Part shown: positions 25,692 to 33,964 of the stretch, in pieces
How positions within the stretch are numbered: position 1 is the stretch's first letter
Layout of the letters: each line of letters begins with the position of its first letter
Source: an uncultured Pelagibacteraceae bacterium
GTDB lineage: Bacteria; Pseudomonadota; Alphaproteobacteria; Pelagibacterales; Pelagibacteraceae
Reading direction: 5' to 3'
Length of the DNA stretch: 48,028 bases
Assembly (NCBI GenBank): GCA_902603045.1
Contig: CACKTH010000003.1
Span: forward strand, 1 to 48,028
The notes under the pieces: model-generated
The model's input: the letters and a program-made list of their open reading frames with translations, nothing else
Told to the model about the DNA's origin: nothing
The model's database searches: none
Translations under genes and position numbers: made by a program

Positions 25692-27140
25692 ATGTCAGAT
25701 TTTTGGAAAAATTATGATTCAAAATCAACTTTTGATGGATACATTAGCAAAGATAAAAAGTTGAGAAGTCATGCTAAAATTATTTCAAGCATTCTTGAAA
25801 AATATGGAAAAAAAAAGCTTCAAGAAATTGAGCAAAATTGCCAAAGTACAATAAATGCTAGAGGAATTAATTTTAGAGTTTATTCAGCAAGTAATAGAGC
25901 AGAAGAAAAAAAATGGCCTTTAGATATTATACCAAGAATTATAACAAAATCGCAATGGAAAACGGTATCTATAGGATTATCCCAAAGAATTAAGGCGTTA
26001 AATTTATTTATAGATGATGTCTATAATCAAAAAAAAATATTTAAAGACAAAATAATTCCAAAAGAATTAGTTTTTAATTCTCCACAATATTTGAAAGAAT
26101 GCGATGGATTTTCACCAAAACATAAGGCTTGGGCTAATATTTCTGGAACAGATTTAATTAAAAATATAAATGGAAATTTTTTAGTGCTTGAGGATAATCT
26201 TAGGGTTCCATCTGGTGTTTCATATATGTTGGAAAATCGAATGGTAATGAGAGATATTTTCCCTGAATTATTTACAAGATATAAAGTATCTTCAGTTCAT
26301 CAGTATGCGAATAAATTATATAATTGCATGACTGAATGCATTCCTAAAAAAACTAATAATCCACATATGGTTTTATTAACCCCAGGAGTTTATAATTCAG
26401 CTTATTTTGAACACGAATTTTTAGCAGAACAAATGGGTATAGCTTTAGTTGAAGGCAAAGACCTATTTGTTGAAAATGATAATGTCTATATGAAAACTGT
26501 CAAAGGGCCTCTGAAGGTAGATTGTATATATAGAAGATTAGATGATAATTTTATTGATCCAAAAGTATTCTTTAAAGGGTCTCTTTTAGGAGTTCCTGGT
26601 CTATTTAAATGCTGGAGAAAAGGTAATGTGGGTATCATAAATGCGTTAGGGACTGGGGTCGCAGATGATAAAGCAGTCTACTCGTATGTAGAAAAAATGA
26701 TTGTATATTATTTAGGAGAACAACCAAAAATTGATCAGGTTGAAACTTTTTTATGTAATATAAAAACACATAGAAATCATGTTATTTCAAATATATCTAA
26801 ATTAGTTGTGAAACCCGCTAATGCATCTGGAGGATATGGTATCATGATTGGCCCTAAGGCATCTAAAAAAGAAAAAGATGAAATGATAAAAAAAATTAAG
26901 AGAGATCCAAGAAATTATATTGCACAACCATTAGAAGTTCTTTCTACTGTTCCTACAATCACACCTGATAACATTGAGCCAAGACATTTAGATTTAAGAC
27001 CTTTTATTTTAACCGGTAAGTCAACTTATGTGACAACTGGAGGACTAACTAGAGTTGCTCTCAAAAAAGGTAGTACTATAGTAAACAGTTCACAAGGTGG
27101 TGGATCTAAAGATACTTTGATTGTAGATAGTAGAAATTAA
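25692..27140 (+). CDS. circularly permuted type 2 ATP-grasp protein
   Basis: 482 residues in the family formerly DUF404/DUF407. Visible motifs are FRVYSASNRAEEKKWPLDIIPRII (about 57-80), FLVLEDNLRVPSGVSYMLENR (163-183), VDCIYRRLDDNFIDP, VKPANASGGYGIMIGP (ATP-binding glycine loop) and EPRHLDLRPFIL near the C-terminus. It probably catalyses ATP-dependent amide or peptide bond formation, with Anbu as the matching hydrolase. The substrate is unknown. Shares TTAA with the convergent nitrilase gene. Confidence 0.9.
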   Translation: MSDFWKNYDSKSTFDGYISKDKKLRSHAKIISSILEKYGKKKLQEIEQNCQSTINARGINFRVYSASNRAEEKKWPLDIIPRIITKSQWKTVSIGLSQRIKALNLFIDDVYNQKKIFKDKIIPKELVFNSPQYLKECDGFSPKHKAWANISGTDLIKNINGNFLVLEDNLRVPSGVSYMLENRMVMRDIFPELFTRYKVSSVHQYANKLYNCMTECIPKKTNNPHMVLLTPGVYNSAYFEHEFLAEQMGIALVEGKDLFVENDNVYMKTVKGPLKVDCIYRRLDDNFIDPKVFFKGSLLGVPGLFKCWRKGNVGIINALGTGVADDKAVYSYVEKMIVYYLGEQPKIDQVETFLCNIKTHRNHVISNISKLVVKPANASGGYGIMIGPKASKKEKDEMIKKIKRDPRNYIAQPLEVLSTVPTITPDNIEPRHLDLRPFILTGKSTYVTTGGLTRVALKKGSTIVNSSQGGGSKDTLIVDSRN

Positions 27141-27922
27141 TTTAAACTTGGAATTATTTTTCTTAAATCCATGGAAAGCTTAGGATTAATTTTTGAATAT
27201 ATCACCCCCTTCCCTAATTTTTTTAATGCTAATATTTTTCCATCTGGCGAAATAATTGCTGAATGACCATATGTCTCTCTCATAGGAGTATTTTTACCTG
27301 TTTGGGCTGGTGCAAAAATATAACAAAAATTTTCAATTGCTCTTGCTCTTAATAATGTTAGCCAATGTTTTTGCCCAGTAAACTTAGTAAAAGCTGATGG
27401 AACTGCAATAAAACTCAAATTTTTTTTTGACAAATTTCTGTAAAGTTCAGGGAATCTGAGATCATAACAAATTGTAAAACCTATATTGCCCCAGGGTAAA
27501 TTAGCTGTGACTAGTTTATTTCCAGGTTTAAAAGTTTTACTTTCTTTATGTTGCTCTTTATTTGGAATTTTAACATCAAACATATTAATTTTATCATAAT
27601 ATTTTACAATTTTTCCATTTGGCCCAACTAATATGGATCTATTTCTGAGTTTATTTTTAACCTTTACGCAAATTGATCCAAGTAAAATCCATTTCTTATA
27701 TTTTTTTGAAACTTGTTTAATTTTTTTCAAAATTGGATCTTTATTCATTTCAAATGAATATTTAAACAGTGTTTCTCTACTACTGGACATCAAAGAAGAG
27801 GTTTCGGGTGTAATAATTAAATCAGATTTATTTTTTATAGCTTGATTTACATACTTAATAATATCTTTAAAATTATTTTCATAATTTTCACCACTAGATA
27901 ATTGTATACATGCTATTTTCAT
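27137..27922 (-). CDS. carbon-nitrogen hydrolase (nitrilase superfamily, Nit-like)
   Basis: 261 residues with the Glu-Lys-Cys triad: E40 in IITPETSS, K111 in YYDKINMFDV and C152 in GFTICYDLRFPELYRNL. The motif set resembles Nit1/Nit2-type omega-amidases and deaminated glutathione amidases. It overlaps the upstream ABC permease gene by four bases (ATGA), so it belongs to the amino-acid importer operon and may hydrolyse an amide derived from the imported compound; that link is inference. Confidence 0.9.
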   Translation of the reverse strand: MKIACIQLSSGENYENNFKDIIKYVNQAIKNKSDLIITPETSSLMSSSRETLFKYSFEMNKDPILKKIKQVSKKYKKWILLGSICVKVKNKLRNRSILVGPNGKIVKYYDKINMFDVKIPNKEQHKESKTFKPGNKLVTANLPWGNIGFTICYDLRFPELYRNLSKKNLSFIAVPSAFTKFTGQKHWLTLLRARAIENFCYIFAPAQTGKNTPMRETYGHSAIISPDGKILALKKLGKGVIYSKINPKLSMDLRKIIPSLN

Positions 27923-28596
27923 GTTTGAAATCCATATTTTTTTTCTAAATATTTAATTACATTATGAATTATAAAAGTCATAAACAAGTAAATACCTCCT
28001 GCTACAATAAATACTTCAACTGGCTTAAATGTTGTTGAAATTATATATTTAGCAACTCCAGTTAAGTCCATAAGTGTGACTGTGCTTGCTAGAGATGTTC
28101 CTTTAAGCATTAAAATAATTTCATTACCATAAGCTGGTAAAGATTGTTTTATCGCAATAGGAATTTGTATCTTTGTAAAAATTATTTTAGAAGGTATACC
28201 TAGACTTCTTCCAGCTTCTAAATATCCTGGTTTTATTGTTTGAAAAGCTGATCTCAATATTTCTGATGTATAAGCACCAGTATTTAATGAAAATGCTATA
28301 ATCGCGCACCAATATGGTTCTTTAAAAACTACCCACAAAAATGTTGTTCTTAAATATTCAATTTGACCTAATCCAAAATATATTATGAAGATTTGAACCA
28401 ATAAAGGTGTTCCTCTAAAAATATATGAATACCCGTAAGCAAATTTATTAATTAACTTATTATTATTCATTCTCAAGATTGCAAAACCTAATCCAATAAA
28501 AAGACCAAGAATTAGAGATACAGATAGTAGTTTAAGAGTAATCAAAGTTGCGTTTAGCAACTTTGGAAAACTATTAATCATTAATTCAATATCCAT
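27919..28596 (-). CDS. polar amino-acid ABC transporter permease (HisM/ArtM type)
   Basis: 225 residues with five membrane segments. It has the N-terminal GLGFAILRMNNN-type segment, YIFRGTPLLVQIFIIYFGLG, LNTGAYTSEILRSAFQTI, the EAA loop EAGRSLGIPSKIIFTKIQIP, and the ASTVTLMDLTG motif. Second of two paired permeases. The start overlaps the upstream permease by one base. The cognate ATPase is not encoded here. Confidence 0.93.
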   Translation of the reverse strand: MDIELMINSFPKLLNATLITLKLLSVSLILGLFIGLGFAILRMNNNKLINKFAYGYSYIFRGTPLLVQIFIIYFGLGQIEYLRTTFLWVVFKEPYWCAIIAFSLNTGAYTSEILRSAFQTIKPGYLEAGRSLGIPSKIIFTKIQIPIAIKQSLPAYGNEIILMLKGTSLASTVTLMDLTGVAKYIISTTFKPVEVFIVAGGIYLFMTFIIHNVIKYLEKKYGFQT

Positions 28597-29288
28597 TAAT
28601 AACCTTTGCTATATTTTGTTTCTAATCTATTTAATAATTGCATACTTAAAAATGTAAGCATTAAGTATAAAACTGCTGCAAATGAGTAAAAAAATAATGG
28701 ATCTCTAGTTGAACCGGCCGCAATATAGGATTGTCTCATTATTTCAACTAAACCAGTTACAGATATAAGAGAAGTATCTTTTAATGTAATTTGCCAAACA
28801 TTACTTAAGTTTGGAATTGCTAGTCTAAGCATTTGAGGCAAAATAATTTTAAGGAAGTATATATATTTATTAAATCCTAAAACTTTTGCAGCTTCGAACT
28901 GGCCCTTATCGATTGATTGTAGGGCTCCTCTAAATACTTCGGTTGAGTAAGCTCCCGATATTATCCCTATTGAAAATGAACCAGTTAAAAAAGCATTAAT
29001 TTCGATGTAATCATTATAACCAAATATTGAAGCAACAAACATAATTGCTCCACTTCCACCAAAGAAAAATAAATAAATTACAAGAAGTTCAGGAACGCCC
29101 CTTATGACAGTTGTGTAAGCATTTCCTATGGTATTTAGAAATTTGTTACTAGATAACTTTAATGGTGTGAAAATAGCAGCAAAAAGAAAACCAATAATCA
29201 TTGCAGTTATTGAAACTGCAATTGTCATTAATGTTGCGAAGAATAACTCATCTCCCCAACCTTTATCACCAAAATACAGAAGTTCCAT
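28596..29288 (-). CDS. polar amino-acid ABC transporter permease (HisQ type)
   Basis: 230 residues, partner permease. Motifs: TVIRGVPELLVIYLFFFGG, GAYSTEVFRGALQSI, the EAA loop EAAKVLGFNKYIYFLKIILP, and DTSLISVTGLVEIMRQS. It follows the binding-protein gene by 39 bases containing a strong hairpin (29294-29315) and has no clear Shine-Dalgarno outside that hairpin, so lower expression than the binding protein is expected. Confidence 0.93.
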   Translation of the reverse strand: MELLYFGDKGWGDELFFATLMTIAVSITAMIIGFLFAAIFTPLKLSSNKFLNTIGNAYTTVIRGVPELLVIYLFFFGGSGAIMFVASIFGYNDYIEINAFLTGSFSIGIISGAYSTEVFRGALQSIDKGQFEAAKVLGFNKYIYFLKIILPQMLRLAIPNLSNVWQITLKDTSLISVTGLVEIMRQSYIAAGSTRDPLFFYSFAAVLYLMLTFLSMQLLNRLETKYSKGY

Positions 29289-29293
29289 AATAC

Positions 29294-29315
29294 AGGTGGC
29301 TAATTATAGCCACCT
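29294..29315 (-). promoter_or_regulatory. intercistronic hairpin between binding protein and permease
   Basis: Perfect 9-bp stem TAGCCACCT/AGGTGGCTA with a four-base loop, located 12 bases after the binding-protein stop and ending six bases before the permease ATG. No T-run follows on the minus strand, so it is better read as an mRNA 3'-end stabiliser or translation-limiting element than as a terminator. Confidence 0.65.
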
Positions 29316-29327
29316 ATAAATTTTTTA

Positions 29328-30155
29328 TTACATAGAAGCGTCAAAACCAAAGTGTTTAATAGCAAGTTTACTAATAATGCCATCATCTCTAGCCTTATCA
29401 ATTGCTGCATTAAAATCATTTATAAGTTTTGAGTCACCTTTTCTGATACCAACTCCAACACCATTTCCAAAGTCTCCACCTGCAAATGTTGGTCCAGTTA
29501 ATACAACTTCTTTACCAGATTTTTCTGCGTAATCTGTAAAAGCAACTGCTGCTGCTAATGCAGCATCAATTCTTCCTGCAGATAAGTCTAAGTTCACCTC
29601 ATCCTGAGTTTTGTAAGTTCTAACTTTTACACTACCCATCAATCCAGATTCTAAAAAGTTTTGATGAATAGTTGCGGTTTGTACACCAATTGTTTTACCT
29701 TTGAATGCTTTTGTTAAAACATCTAATGTTGCTTGTTCATCAGCACTTACATCAGATAAGTTAATAGCTGACATAGTTTTTAGACCTTCATTTTTTGAAC
29801 CTTTCATAACAGCCAGGGATGCAACTTCATCTGCATAACCTTGTGAAAAGTTAATTGTTTTCATTCTTTCACTAGTGATAGACATGCCAGCCATAATAGC
29901 ATCAAATTTTCTAGATACTAATGCTGGAATCATTCCATCCCAATCTTGCTCTACTATAGTGCAATCATGTTTCATGATTTTACATAATTCATTTGCTAGT
30001 TCTACTTCAAAGCCAATCAAATTTCCTGCTGCGTCTTTTGAATTCCAAGGTGGGTAAGCTCCCTCAGTTCCAATTTTAATTTGATCTGCAATAGAAGAAA
30101 TTGTTAAAAACGATGATATTAAGATACCAAGTCCTAAAGTTTTAAATATTTTCAT
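29328..30155 (-). CDS. polar amino-acid ABC transporter substrate-binding protein
   Basis: Periplasmic receptor of the cluster-3 family (lysine/arginine/ornithine, octopine/nopaline type). 275 residues: signal peptide 1-23, then IKIGTEGAYPPWNSKDAAGN, LIGFEVELANELCKIM, QDWDGMIPALVSRKFDAIMA and GMSITSERMKTINFS, all diagnostic. A GGAGG ribosome-binding site precedes the ATG. Ligand is probably a basic or opine-like amino acid, by resemblance to the octopine type; not certain. Confidence 0.92.
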   Translation of the reverse strand: MKIFKTLGLGILISSFLTISSIADQIKIGTEGAYPPWNSKDAAGNLIGFEVELANELCKIMKHDCTIVEQDWDGMIPALVSRKFDAIMAGMSITSERMKTINFSQGYADEVASLAVMKGSKNEGLKTMSAINLSDVSADEQATLDVLTKAFKGKTIGVQTATIHQNFLESGLMGSVKVRTYKTQDEVNLDLSAGRIDAALAAAVAFTDYAEKSGKEVVLTGPTFAGGDFGNGVGVGIRKGDSKLINDFNAAIDKARDDGIISKLAIKHFGFDASM

Positions 30156-30211
30156 TTTTCCTCCAAAATTTTTATGATTATTTCATAAAATTATTGTTTT
30201 AAAAAGAAAAA

Positions 30212-31252
30212 TTAATGATTTATTGATGACGAAAAATTCCAAGAACAATCGAAACTTGGTATGTAAACTCTGGAAAGTTTTGTATTTCCAAAAGTTTGGT
30301 TAAAGACGTTCAACCAATTATCAACTTGCTTGGGTTTTTTATCCTGACTTCCAACTTGAGCAGTAATTACACCTTTGGGTTTTAAAACTCTTTCAAGTGA
30401 TGACATATTTTTAGCTGCTAAATCAATACAAAATTGGTCATCATTAAGATCTACAAAAATTTGATCATAAGTATTGTCTTTGACAGATATAATACTTTCA
30501 AAAGCATCGCCCCAAACACACTTTACAGAATTCTTTTCAGTAGCTTTCTCACCAATTTTACTAAGATGTTTATCACATACTTCAACAACTTCAGGATCCA
30601 GCTCAAACCAATCGATGAAACCAAAATTTTGTGAGATACACTCTCTCGCTACTCCTCCGTCGCCTCCTCCAATAATTGCAGCTTTTTCTTTATTTGAATT
30701 TAAATTAAGACCTGAATTTACAAAAGTTGAGCTATATAAATGTTCATCACTTTCAGCTACTTGTATTTCATTATCAATAAATAAAGCTTTTCCAAATTGT
30801 TCCAAATTTAGTATTTCAATATATTGTCCTGCTTTTGATTTAAAATTCTCTAAAACACTATTAACAACATAAGATTTTTTTAAACCTGGAGAGCTATAAT
30901 TATCATGATAATGATCTATTGTGTCTCTATTGAATTCTTTAATAATAATTTGTTTATGTTCAATCTCCTCTTTGATAACTTTTAGCGCAACAGATGGTGA
31001 AACCTTTCCACAAGTAAAAAAATCAAAACTTATAATTTCATTTTCTGGAAATGTGTGAAAGCTCATATGGCTTTCTGCTAAAAGAGCTACCAATGTAAAA
31101 CCTTGAGGTTCAAATTTATATTTAGAAATTTTTAAAACAGTAACATTTGCTAACTTGGCAATTTTATAAACCAATTTTTCGTAAAAAGATGGATCGTATT
31201 CTTTTTTAGCACCAATAATATCAAGAGTTATATGTTCACCAACTTTTGTCAT
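30212..31252 (-). CDS. S-adenosylmethionine decarboxylase - spermidine synthase fusion (SpeD-SpeE)
   Basis: 346-residue bifunctional protein. Residues 1-115 are prokaryotic SpeD: LAESHMSFHTFPE with the autocleaved pyruvoyl Ser at 61, H66 and C81 in FFTCG. Residues about 120-346 are aminopropyltransferase: IQVAESDEHLY (163-173), AIIGGGDGGVAREC (193-206), WFELDP and VFVDLNDD-like (265-272). Together they decarboxylate AdoMet and make spermidine (or a similar triamine), releasing methylthioadenosine. The genes just upstream in the same operon (class II aldolase, mtnA, mtnP) consume that by-product. Spacing to the aldolase stop is four bases. It has an unusually short linker. Confidence 0.92.
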   Translation of the reverse strand: MTKVGEHITLDIIGAKKEYDPSFYEKLVYKIAKLANVTVLKISKYKFEPQGFTLVALLAESHMSFHTFPENEIISFDFFTCGKVSPSVALKVIKEEIEHKQIIIKEFNRDTIDHYHDNYSSPGLKKSYVVNSVLENFKSKAGQYIEILNLEQFGKALFIDNEIQVAESDEHLYSSTFVNSGLNLNSNKEKAAIIGGGDGGVARECISQNFGFIDWFELDPEVVEVCDKHLSKIGEKATEKNSVKCVWGDAFESIISVKDNTYDQIFVDLNDDQFCIDLAAKNMSSLERVLKPKGVITAQVGSQDKKPKQVDNWLNVFNQTFGNTKLSRVYIPSFDCSWNFSSSINH

Positions 31253-31256
31253 TTAT

Positions 31257-31901
31257 TTAGTCTCTCTTATAATTTTTAGCTTTTTTTAAAACTTTAATCA
31301 TCTCTTTATCAGAAAGATTTTTAGGCTTTCCAAGTTTAAGTGCGGTTATATACTGTAAACTTAAATTTTCAACTTCTTGAGCTAATTCAAACGCATCAGG
31401 TAAATTATTGTCAAATGCAATCTGACCGTGATTTGCAATCAAACAGGCTTTTCTATTATTCAAAGCTTTTAATATATTTTTTGAAAGCTCTCTTGTTCCA
31501 TAAGTAGCATATTTTGCACATTTAATATCGTTACCCCCAGCTAGAGCGACCATGTAATGAAAGGCAGGAATAGGTTTTTTGTGAACAGAAAGTGCAGTTG
31601 CATTAGTTGAATGTGTGTGAACTATTGCTTGAGCATCTCTCTTTTTGATATAGATATCTTGATGAAATCTCCACTCTGATGAAGGTTTATTTTTTTTTTC
31701 ATATTTTCCGTTCAAACTAACAAACACTATATCTTTTACTTTTAACGATGAATACTTTTTTCCTGAAGGGGTAATAAGAAAACCATTGTTATGTCTGACT
31801 GATATATTGCCGGATCTTAAAGCTGATAATTTTTTGTCATTAAGCATTTTGGAAAACTTAATAACATCATTTTTCTTTTTATTAGTTTTTGAAGAGACCA
31901 T
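31257..31901 (-). CDS. class II aldolase/adducin-family protein, methylthioribulose-phosphate acting (Ald2/MtnB-like)
   Basis: 214 residues of the fuculose-phosphate aldolase fold with a metal site H95, H97 (IVHTHSTNA), H158 (IANHGQ) and catalytic-type E76 (SSEWRFH). Start MVSSKTNKKK overlaps mtnA by 20 bases. Directly after mtnA, so the substrate is probably 5-methylthioribulose-1-phosphate. Two known fates fit this fold: dehydration by MtnB, or aldol cleavage to DHAP and methylthioacetaldehyde (the DHAP shunt). No mtnC, mtnD or MtnX gene follows, which favours the aldolase route; inference. Confidence 0.85.
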   Translation of the reverse strand: MVSSKTNKKKNDVIKFSKMLNDKKLSALRSGNISVRHNNGFLITPSGKKYSSLKVKDIVFVSLNGKYEKKNKPSSEWRFHQDIYIKKRDAQAIVHTHSTNATALSVHKKPIPAFHYMVALAGGNDIKCAKYATYGTRELSKNILKALNNRKACLIANHGQIAFDNNLPDAFELAQEVENLSLQYITALKLGKPKNLSDKEMIKVLKKAKNYKRD

Positions 31902-32961
31902 TTAAACCTTCAGTAGAGGCTTCGCATATTCCTTTTTCTGTTATTAATGCTGTAACATACTTAGCTGGAGTTACATCAAAAGCCAAATTTAATGATTTAC
32001 TTTTCTCTGGATAAATTAAAACTTTATCAACTTTATTATTTTTGTTAATTCCATCCACATGAGAAAGTTCTTTTGGATCTCTTTCTTCTATTGGAATATC
32101 GTTGGAGTTTTTTAAATTCCAATCTATCGTTGAACTTGGTAAAGCAACATAAAAAGGAACCTTATTATCATGAGCTGCAAGAGCTTTTAAATATGTACCA
32201 ATTTTATTGCAAACATCTCCATTAGACAATGTTCTATCTGTTCCAACAATGCACATATCAACCTGTCCTCTTTGCATTAATATTCCACCTGTATTATCTG
32301 CTATAATTGTGTTTGGAATTTCTTCTTCATTAAGTTCATATGATGTAAGATTTGCTCCTTGATTTCTTGGTCTAGTTTCATCTACCCAAACATGTATTGG
32401 TATTCCTTTTTTATGTGCATGATAAACAGGAGAAGTTGCTGTTCCCCAATCTATAGTGGCTAACCAACCTGCATTACAGTGTGTGAGAATATTTACTGTA
32501 TCTTTTTTTTTTTTATATATTTCTTCAATAATATTTAATCCATTTTTACCAATACTTTCACAAAAGCCCTCATCTTCTTTGCAAATTTCTTTAGCTTCAT
32601 TGAGTGCAACTTTAAATAAGTCTCCAGGTTCAACAAATGATAATTTATTGTTCATTCTATGAACTGCCCACTGAAGATTTATAGCAGTCGGCCTAGAAGC
32701 AACTAATTCCTCTGAACTTTTTTTTATAAAATCTAAACTGTTATTTTCTTTTATAGCAAGAGCTAATCCAAATGCAGCTGTGCCTCCAATTAATGGAGCC
32801 CCCCTAACTTCCATTGTTTTGATAGCATTTATTGCATCTTTAACTGAACTTAATTCTTTTATTATAAATTTATGTGGAAGCTTTGTTTGATCTATTATTT
32901 TTATAACCTGTTTTTCTTCATCAAACCAAATTGTTTTATATTCAACGCCATTAATTTTCAT
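31882..32961 (-). CDS. mtnA: S-methyl-5-thioribose-1-phosphate isomerase
   Basis: Isomerises methylthioribose-1-phosphate to the ribulose form. 359 residues with VRGAPLIGGTAAFGLALA (52-69), LTHCNAGWLATIDWGTA holding catalytic C162, ETRPRNQGANLTSYEL, and CIVGTDRTLSNGDVCNKIGT with catalytic D242. The family is close to eIF2B-alpha, but these active-site motifs mark MtnA. An uninterrupted A12 run (32503-32514) encodes four Lys in frame, which is useful as a check on homopolymer accuracy. Confidence 0.96.
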   Translation of the reverse strand: MKINGVEYKTIWFDEEKQVIKIIDQTKLPHKFIIKELSSVKDAINAIKTMEVRGAPLIGGTAAFGLALAIKENNSLDFIKKSSEELVASRPTAINLQWAVHRMNNKLSFVEPGDLFKVALNEAKEICKEDEGFCESIGKNGLNIIEEIYKKKKDTVNILTHCNAGWLATIDWGTATSPVYHAHKKGIPIHVWVDETRPRNQGANLTSYELNEEEIPNTIIADNTGGILMQRGQVDMCIVGTDRTLSNGDVCNKIGTYLKALAAHDNKVPFYVALPSSTIDWNLKNSNDIPIEERDPKELSHVDGINKNNKVDKVLIYPEKSKSLNLAFDVTPAKYVTALITEKGICEASTEGLNGLFKN

Positions 32962-33008
32962 AATTTTAAATTATCAATAAAATACTTTCTAGCAACTGAT
33001 TTAAATAA

Positions 33009-33959
33009 TTAGCACTTTTTCTTTTTTCTTAAACTTTTTCTTCCTTTTAAATCAGATTTATAAGTACCAACTCCATATGTGCAAAATTGATTACATTTCA
33101 AATTTAATAATTTTTTATGGTTGTATCTTTTAGGAATTTCAAATTTTATATCTGGCAAAATTCCTCTAGCGGTTTGAGCTAAAGAACACTGTATTTGAAA
33201 CGGATCAAAAGGAGTATTTGATGTAGGTGTAAGATAGACAGAGTCTTTTAAATCTGGACATCCGTAATCTTTTTTATGATTATAAAGTGCTCTTGGAAAT
33301 TTATGTGATCCATCATTGCTTAGAATTCCAGATTTCATATGTCCGCCTCTTTCCTGTCCTTTTTGACAAGGATAAGCAAAACCTAAGGTATGAAGAATTT
33401 CATGATTTATAGTTCTATGAATGCTGGTTCCAAAGTCACCTTTTAAAAATACATAAGCGTGATGAAATCCTCCTTGGCCAGTATCATCTTTATGCTTTAT
33501 ATCGGCTAATGATAAATATATTTTTTTAGGATTATTAAATCCTTTTAAATTTAAGTAATAATCCGGAAAGTTCATATTCCATCCACCAGTATAAAATTTT
33601 TTATGCATATAATTTGTTCTCACAAATGAAATATCTAATTTTCCATCTTTTCTATAATCAAGTTTTAACTTTTGTTTATTTTTTGTTGCTTTAAAAAATT
33701 TCTCATTGGCTTTCATGATAATTTCTTCTGCTTTACCATTGATATCATATTCTCTATCTTTTTCATCTGGTCCTAAAAAATAGATCAAATGAATTTGATA
33801 ATCATCGGTAACGTCTGGCTGGTCTTTAAAATATCTACCTGATTTTTTATCAGTATCTCTTATGGATAAATCTCTGCTCTTTGGATCTTTATGACCATCA
33901 GCCAAAGCAAACGTAGATAAAATTGATACGGCAATTAAAAAATTTATTAATCTTCTCAT
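33009..33959 (-). CDS. exported HExxH protein, third paralogue, inside the methylthioadenosine salvage operon
   Basis: 316 residues. Signal peptide 1-20 (TFALA-D), then the same domain as the genes at 10320 and 11645: GRYFKDQPDVTDDYQIHLIY (41-60), DYRKDGKLDISFVR (101-114), GFNNPKKIYLSLAD, HEILH (186-190), H207 (17 after H190), CPDLKDSVYLTPTSNTPFDP and RYNHKKLL. Ends in a basic RKKKKC. Closest to the minimal paralogue at 11645. It starts five bases after the alpha/beta hydrolase stop and precedes mtnA by 47 bases, so it is co-transcribed with salvage genes. Predicted secreted metalloprotease-like protein, function unknown. Confidence 0.8.
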   Translation of the reverse strand: MRRLINFLIAVSILSTFALADGHKDPKSRDLSIRDTDKKSGRYFKDQPDVTDDYQIHLIYFLGPDEKDREYDINGKAEEIIMKANEKFFKATKNKQKLKLDYRKDGKLDISFVRTNYMHKKFYTGGWNMNFPDYYLNLKGFNNPKKIYLSLADIKHKDDTGQGGFHHAYVFLKGDFGTSIHRTINHEILHTLGFAYPCQKGQERGGHMKSGILSNDGSHKFPRALYNHKKDYGCPDLKDSVYLTPTSNTPFDPFQIQCSLAQTARGILPDIKFEIPKRYNHKKLLNLKCNQFCTYGVGTYKSDLKGRKSLRKKKKC

Positions 33960-33964
33960 TTTAA

